Below are positions 57,379 to 64,000 of a stretch of 64,000 nucleotides of DNA, one piece after another. Numbering within the stretch: the stretch's first letter is position 1; each line of letters begins with the position of its first letter. Made by a program: the position numbers and the translations under genes. This DNA comes from Synechococcus sp. UW179A (GTDB lineage Bacteria; Cyanobacteriota; Cyanobacteriia; PCC-6307; Cyanobiaceae), in contig NZ_UCNJ01000009.1 in the NCBI RefSeq assembly GCF_900473965.1, positions 25,591-89,590 of the forward strand, given 5' to 3'. Below the pieces are notes generated by a model. That model was given only the letters and a program-made list of their open reading frames with translations, searched no databases and was not told the origin of the DNA.

Positions 57379-59618
57379 TAAACTTTATCATCAATAGACT
57401 GAAGAGAACTCATGTACCGTTAGTACTTCAATATGAAATGGTTGAATGCGGTGCAGCATCATTATCGATGATAATGAGATACTTTAGAAAATATGTTTCG
57501 TTGTCAGAGCTGCGATACCAGTGTGGAGTAAGCCGTGATGGAAGCAACATGCTCAATATAAAAAAAGCAGCGATGCATTATGGATTGGAAGTTAAAGCTC
57601 AGAGACCTACGGCTAAAGATATCTTGGAAGGGAAGATACAATTTCCATGCTTAGCCTGGTGGAATTACAACCACTTTTTGGTCTTTGAATCGACCAATGG
57701 CAAAGTTGTTCGTATTGCCGACCCTGCAGGTGGAAAATATAGTGTTAAATTCTCGCAAATTGAAGAAAGTTTTTCAGGGCTACTTCTTCAATTTAATAAG
57801 ACAACTAACTTTAAAAGATCAGGTCAGCCTGAGCGTGAAATTATCAGATTTATTGCAGTTTTATTTCAATACAAGACCACCATTTTCCTACTACTTCTTA
57901 TTGCAACCGCACTACTGGTTACATCACTGGCTGCGCCAGGTTTGTCTGGTGCATTCGTACAGACATTTTTAGGGAATCAGCGTTATGAAATTGGATTACC
58001 TATCCTCTGGCTTTCAATCTTTATTGTACTTTTGGCTGGATGCCTAACAGCTGTAGAGCTAACAATTGTGAGGCGAATGGCATTGGCTATTCAAAGACGC
58101 TTCGCAGTAGAAATATCGTTTAAACTTCTTTCAGTAGACTACAGCTTTTTTACAAGTCGATTTATTGGAGATATTGCAAACAGACTTAACCTTTCGGAAA
58201 ATATTTCAAATACTGTCATTAATCAGTTTTTGATTTTTCTCCTTGGAGTTGGTGGAGCGCTTTTATTGATTCCATTTTTGGCCTTAATTTCATGGCAATT
58301 AACACTGGTCTCTCTATTTTACATCGGAATAAGCATCGTATTAGCAGGTATTGCGACGCAAATGATGGTTGATTCAAATCGTTCAATTCAAGTAGAAATG
58401 GGTAAGGTGAGTGGAATTACAGTTCGAATGTTGAACGACACTCGTACAATCAAAGCATCTGGGTTAGAGCAGAATTATCTATCATTATACCAAAAATATT
58501 ACACCCCGATTCTTAGAAAATCGCAAGAAGTGCAAGAAACAATGAATGGATTTGATTTTCTAACAAATCTAGTTGAATCAATCTATAACTATGGAACTAT
58601 TGCATTCTCAGGTTATCTAGTCATGACAGGGTCAATGAATTTGGCTGGTTTCATGGCTTTTCAAGTTCTTCGATCAGAAATCACGGGTCCCTTGCTGGGT
58701 CTCTCAACGATTATTGATCAATTGCAACAGGCTGAAGCTGAACTTGGCAGGCTTCAGGATTTACGTTTGGTTAACGATGACACTAAAATGAGATCTCTTG
58801 ACGATGAAAAGCTATATTTTGGCCCATCTATTATCAATGTGAATGAAGAACACCAACTAAACGACAGTGAAAATGTATTAATACAAACTATTCCTAAAAG
58901 CATTCGTGTAAGCCATTTAACTCAGAGCTTTTCACCACTTTCACAGAATGTTTTACAAGATCTCAACTTTGAAATTGGTGCTGGGGAGCTTTTCAGCATT
59001 GTCGGACCAAGCGGTTCAGGCAAATCAACATTGATTAAAAATCTGGTGGGTCTCTATACGCCTACAGAAGGACAAATCCTTTACGACGGCTTTGATTGGT
59101 TGGCGATTGAAGATGGATCGATTCGCAAGTCTTTTGCTTATGTCTCACAAGAGCAAAGCATTTTTAGGGGAACTATCTATGATAATTTAACACTTTATGA
59201 TGATCAGCTCGATCTCGACGAGGTTCGTGAGATTGCTAAATTAGCATGTTTCGACGAAGTTGTAATGGAATTGCCCCAGGGATATTCCACAATTCTTGGA
59301 AACCAAGGCATCGGGCTTAGTGGAGGTGAATTACAACGTCTAGAAATAACCAGAGCATTATTAAAAAATTCAGAGATGATCTTCCTCGATGAGGCAACAA
59401 GTGCTCTTGATATATCTACAGAGAAGCGAGTCATCACAAACATCAAATCGCTGAATAAGACAATTATTTCAGTTGCTCACAGACTTTTGATTGCAAAACT
59501 AAGTGATCAGGTAATTGTCCTTGACGGTGGAGAAATAAAGGAGTTAGGACATCCTTCTACTCTGATGTCAAAAGAACAATCATTGTTCAAGTCGCTTGTA
59601 GAAGCTGAGAGATCATGA
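57375..59618 (+). CDS. C39 peptidase-containing ABC transporter (NHLM-type)
   Basis: A 747-residue bifunctional exporter. The N-terminal 140 residues form a C39 cysteine peptidase with an apparently complete active site: Gln19, Cys25 (VECGAASLSM), His100 (YNHFLVFE) and Asp116 (IADPAGG). C39 domains remove leader peptides after a double-glycine-type motif during export. A membrane domain with about six helices follows, then an ATPase with Walker A GPSGSGKST, signature LSGGELQRLE, Walker B MIFLDEATSALD and H-loop SVAHRL. This combination is known from NHLM/Nif11 natural-product exporters and from lantibiotic and bacteriocin export. It overlaps the second transporter by 4 bp. Confidence 0.9.
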   Translation: MINFIINRLKRTHVPLVLQYEMVECGAASLSMIMRYFRKYVSLSELRYQCGVSRDGSNMLNIKKAAMHYGLEVKAQRPTAKDILEGKIQFPCLAWWNYNHFLVFESTNGKVVRIADPAGGKYSVKFSQIEESFSGLLLQFNKTTNFKRSGQPEREIIRFIAVLFQYKTTIFLLLLIATALLVTSLAAPGLSGAFVQTFLGNQRYEIGLPILWLSIFIVLLAGCLTAVELTIVRRMALAIQRRFAVEISFKLLSVDYSFFTSRFIGDIANRLNLSENISNTVINQFLIFLLGVGGALLLIPFLALISWQLTLVSLFYIGISIVLAGIATQMMVDSNRSIQVEMGKVSGITVRMLNDTRTIKASGLEQNYLSLYQKYYTPILRKSQEVQETMNGFDFLTNLVESIYNYGTIAFSGYLVMTGSMNLAGFMAFQVLRSEITGPLLGLSTIIDQLQQAEAELGRLQDLRLVNDDTKMRSLDDEKLYFGPSIINVNEEHQLNDSENVLIQTIPKSIRVSHLTQSFSPLSQNVLQDLNFEIGAGELFSIVGPSGSGKSTLIKNLVGLYTPTEGQILYDGFDWLAIEDGSIRKSFAYVSQEQSIFRGTIYDNLTLYDDQLDLDEVREIAKLACFDEVVMELPQGYSTILGNQGIGLSGGELQRLEITRALLKNSEMIFLDEATSALDISTEKRVITNIKSLNKTIISVAHRLLIAKLSDQVIVLDGGEIKELGHPSTLMSKEQSLFKSLVEAERS

Positions 59619-61801
59619 AAAGAAATCAAGAATCCAAATCTTTACTAAGGAAAGGATCAAGAACAATACGCTCTCTTCTAACACTTGATATAGCAACATC
59701 AATCGGAGGAAAGATCAATGACGAACCAAGTGATGATTTTGAACGTGAAAACTTAATCAACAAATTGCGTGATTTAAGTGGGTTGGATTCCAAAATACCT
59801 GTCCGGTTGAGAGGTAGTCTTGAAGACTTATTAACGTCAAATGGGTTCTATTTCAGACTATCGTCAATCAATCAAAATCAATCAAAATTTGAACAAATTC
59901 CTATCGTTTGTATTCGCGAAGATGATTCGACAGCCGTAGTGGTCTATTCAAAGGGATCAAATACATATGCATATAGTGCGCTAGACAATACTAATATCCC
60001 ATTCGATCGCTCAGCTAATATATTATCTAAACCAGCCTATGAAATCTACCCTGTATTCCCTGAATCACTAGATACATTTTGGAAGTTAATTCAGTTTTCA
60101 TTTCCAGCAGTTCGTCCAGACTTAACTAAAGCATTAATATTATCAATCTTGGTAACAGCTTTCGCTTTATTTGCACCATTTATCACGGCTCGCGTTGTTG
60201 GCGAGGTTGTCCCTAGTGGAAATATCCAATGGATCATCTCAACTTTCATTATTTCAATACTGATCGCTTTGTACTCATCTTCACTTAGATGGCTCCAATC
60301 ATTCTACTTGTTAAGATTCAATCAAAAATTAAATCTTAGAATCCAAATCCCCCTCTACAACAGAATCCTCTCATATCCAGTTTATTTTCTTGATCAATAC
60401 AAAACAGGAGATCTCTCATCAAGAGCGATGTCAGTTAACAATATTCTTAGTTCGCTCTCTTCATCAGCTCTTTCGTCTGTCATCGGCTTGATATCGCTTG
60501 TTGGGTTTGTCGGAATGATGCTTTTTTATGATGTTTATCTCAGCATTCCAGCTCTAGCATTCATACTATTAGTAGCAATTATACAAACGATACTGTTTCG
60601 AAGACAACTAAAGTATGAACGTGAACTCGTAGAACGTAAGGCCGACTTTTTTGATGAATCACTTCAGTCAATCAACAACATTGCACAAATTCGTACCAAC
60701 GGCAAAGAAGGAACAATTCTAAGTAGGTGGTCAAGATATATTTTCCTGATCTCATCGCTAAGCTTTAAAGTAAGCGTCTTTTCTAATTATAATCAAATCA
60801 TTTCACGCTTTTTGAACAATTTTGGTCTATCGCTTCTCTATGGCGTACTTATTTATCGTTTACTTAGTGCTAAGGATATTAGTGAAGTCGTGCTAAGCAC
60901 GTCAACATTTATCATCTTCCAAAGTGCATTTTCTAATTTCACTGCCAAATTCATTGAACTTGTTGGATTGTTTAATAACATCTTAGGTAGATCCCTCGTT
61001 GATTTCGAACGGGCCATACCTTTGATTCGCCAAGGCCCTGAGCCAGGATTAAATTCTCAACTAGAGCGTATTGAACTTAAAGGATTGATTGAATTCAAGA
61101 ATGTTTATTTTGCCTATCCAAATACAGACCGATACGTTCTTTCAAATGCGTCATTTAAACTTTATCCTGGCAAGTTTAATGTTATTTTTGGCCCTAGTGG
61201 TTGCGGAAAATCAACCATAGTTTCAATAATACTGGGTTTTTATCCTATCCAAAGTGGTAGTGTTTTTATTGACGGTCGTGAAATTAATGAGCTTGACATT
61301 AAACACCTTAGGTCTCAGATCGGAACAGTCTTGCAATCCACGGCTTTGTCTGTGTCTTCTATTAGAGATGCGCTAACTTCGGGATTATTATCGCCAGACG
61401 AGATAATATGGAAGACCCTTAAACTGGTTAATCTTGAAAGTGAAATACAATCCTTACCGATGAAGTTAGAAACCATATTATCTGAAGGTGCTACCAATAT
61501 CTCTGGCGGACAGCGACAGCGATTGAGTATCGCGCGTGCGCTTTTGCGACAACCATCAATGTTGATTGAAGATGAATCAACTTCTGCATTAGATAGTTAT
61601 TCTCAGAAAATAATCATCGATAACCTTAAAGAACTTGGGGTGACGCGTATTGTGATTGCCCATCGACTGACCGCTATTCGTGATTGTGATCACATCATCA
61701 TTCTCAATGATGGAAGCGTTGAGTATTCAGGATCATTTGAAGAGTCTTTACACACCTCATCATATCTTTCGAAAATTATTAATGACAATGAGGGAGATTA
61801 A
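59615..61801 (+). CDS. second ABC transporter with N-terminal extension (NHLM-type)
   Basis: A 728-residue exporter. The first 160 or so residues are a soluble region without a C39 active site (no Cys in the expected place). A six-helix membrane domain and an ATPase follow, with GPSGCGKSTIVSI, ISGGQRQRLSIARALL, MLIEDESTSALD and IAHRLTA. Walker B and signature motifs are intact, so both ATPases of the pair should work. The order adaptor, C39 transporter, non-C39 transporter is what defines the NHLM exporter family. TolC begins directly after its stop. Confidence 0.88.
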   Translation: MKRNQESKSLLRKGSRTIRSLLTLDIATSIGGKINDEPSDDFERENLINKLRDLSGLDSKIPVRLRGSLEDLLTSNGFYFRLSSINQNQSKFEQIPIVCIREDDSTAVVVYSKGSNTYAYSALDNTNIPFDRSANILSKPAYEIYPVFPESLDTFWKLIQFSFPAVRPDLTKALILSILVTAFALFAPFITARVVGEVVPSGNIQWIISTFIISILIALYSSSLRWLQSFYLLRFNQKLNLRIQIPLYNRILSYPVYFLDQYKTGDLSSRAMSVNNILSSLSSSALSSVIGLISLVGFVGMMLFYDVYLSIPALAFILLVAIIQTILFRRQLKYERELVERKADFFDESLQSINNIAQIRTNGKEGTILSRWSRYIFLISSLSFKVSVFSNYNQIISRFLNNFGLSLLYGVLIYRLLSAKDISEVVLSTSTFIIFQSAFSNFTAKFIELVGLFNNILGRSLVDFERAIPLIRQGPEPGLNSQLERIELKGLIEFKNVYFAYPNTDRYVLSNASFKLYPGKFNVIFGPSGCGKSTIVSIILGFYPIQSGSVFIDGREINELDIKHLRSQIGTVLQSTALSVSSIRDALTSGLLSPDEIIWKTLKLVNLESEIQSLPMKLETILSEGATNISGGQRQRLSIARALLRQPSMLIEDESTSALDSYSQKIIIDNLKELGVTRIVIAHRLTAIRDCDHIIILNDGSVEYSGSFEESLHTSSYLSKIINDNEGD

Positions 61802-63478
61802 ATGATGATTCAATCAATTCAACTCGTGGGTCTCTTGGGGTTCTCTTTCGACAAAAGGTTAAAAAAGCGAGTCTCTCATCTAAGCATCTCTATATTGTCT
61901 CTAATGCTCTTCCCAACACTATTTTATCCTGCGAAAGCGCAAAAAATCAATATCGATGCTTTTCATCCCGCTGAAATGCCTGTTGGTCACTATACAAAAG
62001 AGATAAGGGCTATTGATAACCAGCAACTCCTTAAGATTGTCGAAGCCTTTAAAGCTGCATCCACTAATCCCAATCAATCAATAAACCTTAGCTTAGATCA
62101 ATGTATATCTCTTGCCTTTGCTAACAATCCCAGTTTAAAATCTCAAATAGAATCTTTGAAATCAACACGTGATACGTTCATTGCACGGTCTCGTTCTTGG
62201 AATCCAACTGCCCTAATAAGAGGTAGTTCAAATGGAAACAATGAGAATAGAAATAGCGTCAACCAAGTAAATAGTCTCAACTCTAAGTCACCTTCACTTT
62301 CACGGACGAATTCAACATCCTCTCGCAACAGTTATCCTCAAAGCATAACAGGTGAGCTGAGTTGGAAATTTCTTGATTTCAGTCGGCAACCCACAATCGA
62401 TGCAGCAGCTTCCGCGTACAGTGCACAGAGATACGCCTTTTATAACGCTTCTCGAACACTTGTTTTTCAAATTCAGGAAACGTACTATCAACTCATCGCT
62501 CAGCAAGAACTGATCAAGTCGTTTGAAACCATTGCTGAATCATTAAAAAGCACCGTGCTTTTTACAGATTCTCGTTTCGAAGCTGGTCTCGCACATCTAG
62601 GGGATGTAGGTCAAGTCCATGCTCAATATTACAGTACTTTGTCAGATTTAACGTCATATATTGAACGTTACTATCAGTTATCAAGCCAACTAGCGAGACT
62701 TGTTTCTTTGCCTGGTGAACCCCTAATTTTGGCAGAAGGAGAAAATCAATTTGCTGGTGAATGGATCTTTGGATTAGAAGAATCGATTGACTTAGCTCAA
62801 TTGAATAATGATCGAGTTTTAAGCTCTTTAGAGCTTTCCAAAAGATATAATTTTGAAGGAATTGCTGAACGCAACAGAACTCTGCCCAGTTTTTCTCTAA
62901 GCTCTACAGCCAATCTATCTAGCACCTCATCAGATAGTTACGCTTTTAATACGACTTCAGTGTCAGGATCTTCAAATTCAAGCAGCGATTCACGTGAAAC
63001 ATCAAACAGCTTCTCTTTTGGGAGTAATACTAGTTATGATGTCTCCGCAGGTATTGGATTCACTTGGAATTTTTATCAGGGCGGCGTCAATAATGCCACG
63101 GCTAGCGCTCTATTCTCGCGATCAAAATCTGAAGAATTTAATGTGGAAGATATTCGTGATCAACTCATTGAAAATGTGAGGGCAAGCATCAATGCTCTGA
63201 GGTCCAATCGGATACGATTCATGACTTCTGATGCAGCGGTTGAGTCTGCGAAAATAAGCTATATCGCTTCAATTGCACGATTGAATGCTGGTTTTTCGGA
63301 TGTAACAACCATCAATCAACTTGTTAGATTATACCAAAATTCTATTCAGGCTGAAATCATAGCCATACAAGATTACAACATACGGCTTGCCACTCTGTAT
63401 CGCGATACTGCCATTTGGCCTCAGGAAGCAGAAGGACTTGCGGTTGAATTGCTAGAAGCGACAGGATTAACACGCTGA
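61802..63478 (+). CDS. TolC-like outer-membrane efflux protein
   Basis: A 558-residue protein with a signal peptide-like N-terminus (LSISILSLMLFPTLFYPAKA). A first repeat begins at LSLDQCISLAFANNPSLKSQ, and long helices such as VFQIQETYYQLIAQQELIKS follow. This is the TolC/OprM layout, which forms an outer-membrane channel. Two Ser/Asn-rich insertions (near residues 140-180 and 360-420) are unusual and may be surface-exposed or low-complexity loops. It completes the four-gene export module. Confidence 0.88.
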   Translation: MMIQSIQLVGLLGFSFDKRLKKRVSHLSISILSLMLFPTLFYPAKAQKINIDAFHPAEMPVGHYTKEIRAIDNQQLLKIVEAFKAASTNPNQSINLSLDQCISLAFANNPSLKSQIESLKSTRDTFIARSRSWNPTALIRGSSNGNNENRNSVNQVNSLNSKSPSLSRTNSTSSRNSYPQSITGELSWKFLDFSRQPTIDAAASAYSAQRYAFYNASRTLVFQIQETYYQLIAQQELIKSFETIAESLKSTVLFTDSRFEAGLAHLGDVGQVHAQYYSTLSDLTSYIERYYQLSSQLARLVSLPGEPLILAEGENQFAGEWIFGLEESIDLAQLNNDRVLSSLELSKRYNFEGIAERNRTLPSFSLSSTANLSSTSSDSYAFNTTSVSGSSNSSSDSRETSNSFSFGSNTSYDVSAGIGFTWNFYQGGVNNATASALFSRSKSEEFNVEDIRDQLIENVRASINALRSNRIRFMTSDAAVESAKISYIASIARLNAGFSDVTTINQLVRLYQNSIQAEIIAIQDYNIRLATLYRDTAIWPQEAEGLAVELLEATGLTR

Positions 63479-63947
63479 CAATTATCGTTCATCTAAAAAG
63501 TATGATGAAATCAAAGCTCTCGCAAATCCCTCATTAGCAATTTCAACCAGTTCCACATCTCACTATTATTTTTTACCGCTCACTAGAGAAACGAACAAAA
63601 AGTAGCCATTAGGTTCTACAGATTTGTTGATGAGCTTTCTCCATAGAAATGTCAATGCAGTTGGCCATCATCTTTCCCGATTGAAGGTCAACCTCAGCTA
63701 TCTCTGACGAAAAGCTCCAAGAACAACCATCTCGTATTTCTAGTACTTTGCGGACGTACAATTCGACTTCAGTCGAAACTGCATTAGCAAAAGTTTTATA
63801 AAATATTGATTTTCAAAGCAATCATGAGCTGCCAACACAGCAGAGATGCTCTGAAATCATAAAAAACCCCGCTGTCTGCGGGGCTGTAGAGATCGTCAAC
63901 TCATGCTCAGACGGAGCTTGATGTTTGCTTAGAGACTGATCAATCGA
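63479..63947. other. intergenic region after the exporter
   Basis: No gene is visible. A hairpin at 63867-63883 serves the next minus-strand gene. The rest is AT-rich. Confidence 0.5.
63861..63883 (-). terminator. Rho-independent terminator of the minus-strand gene at the window end
   Basis: A 6-bp GC-rich stem, CCCCGC / GCGGGG, with a 5-base loop and a run of six A on the plus strand, which reads as a T-tract on the minus strand. It lies about 65 bp beyond the stop at 63948. Confidence 0.85.
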
Positions 63948-64000
63948 TCAGCCTTCGAGCTTGGCGGGTTCGGCTTCGCCTTCCCTGAGTTCAGCGTCGA
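63948..64000 (-). CDS. C-terminal fragment of a gene cut by the window edge
   Basis: The last 17 codons of a minus-strand gene, ending DAELREGEAEPAKLEG. The acidic tail is not enough to identify the protein. The terminator just downstream supports a real and probably well-expressed gene. Confidence 0.6.
   Translation of the reverse strand, partial: DAELREGEAEPAKLEG

Noticed and set aside
47352..63478. RTX-like protein and the exporter as one dedicated secretion system
   Set aside because: The exporter carries a C39 peptidase typical of leader-peptide cargo, whereas RTX proteins are exported by transporters without an active C39; the pairing is only a positional guess, so I report the two separately.

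Overview
This window looks like the chromosome of a marine picocyanobacterium, most probably Synechococcus subcluster 5.1. It carries a D1 (psbA) gene, a high-light-inducible (Hli) protein, plastocyanin and cytochrome c6 side by side, NdhD, cyanobacteria-only families (DUF1824, DUF2605, Ycf51), a phycoerythrin-type bilin lyase of the CpeY/MpeU/MpeZ group and two Nif11-like proteins. Genes are densely packed on both strands, with many 4-bp ATGA overlaps and few Shine-Dalgarno sites. I found no rRNA, tRNA, CRISPR array, insertion sequence or integrase.

Layout. 0-6 kb: small hypothetical and membrane peptides, then nth-thiD, an Hli gene, and a PfkB-type sugar kinase. 6-13 kb: HIT protein, NAD-type GAPDH (gap1), a bilin lyase with a small ribbon-helix-helix protein and a Nif11-like protein next to it, a high-light type psbA, and a DUF697 membrane protein. 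13-25 kb: core housekeeping genes (trpS, a lambda-R-like muramidase, thrS, glk, thrB, ndhD, an M3 oligopeptidase). 26-36 kb, mostly minus strand: membrane proteins and hydrolases, folB, proA, a ROK sugar kinase that has lost its zinc ligands, and a very large TamB/Tic236-like protein. 36-45 kb, plus strand: Ycf51, a CocE-type hydrolase, glgB, hemE, an epimerase, petE and petJ, with a Nif11-like gene translationally overlapping petJ.

45-64 kb is the accessory part. It starts with a run of tiny orphan genes (45.5-47.2 kb). A 650-residue acidic protein with a degenerate RTX-like C-terminus follows, then a SABATH-type carboxyl methyltransferase, rare in bacteria. clpB interrupts the region as a core gene. 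Beyond about 1.1 kb of gene-free DNA comes a tightly coupled four-gene exporter: an HlyD-type adaptor, an ABC transporter with an intact C39 peptidase domain, a second ABC transporter with a long N-terminal extension, and a TolC-like outer-membrane protein. This set resembles the NHLM/Nif11 exporters used for leader-peptide natural products, but no precursor with a double-glycine leader and no modification enzyme lies beside it. The DNA here is visibly richer in A and T than the housekeeping regions, as expected of acquired DNA.

The genes jointly describe a phototroph's electron transport (D1, NDH-1, plastocyanin, cytochrome c6), light harvesting, glycogen and glucose metabolism (glgB, two glucokinase-like genes, gap1), tetrapyrrole, thiamine, folate, threonine and proline synthesis, and a strain-variable secretion module.
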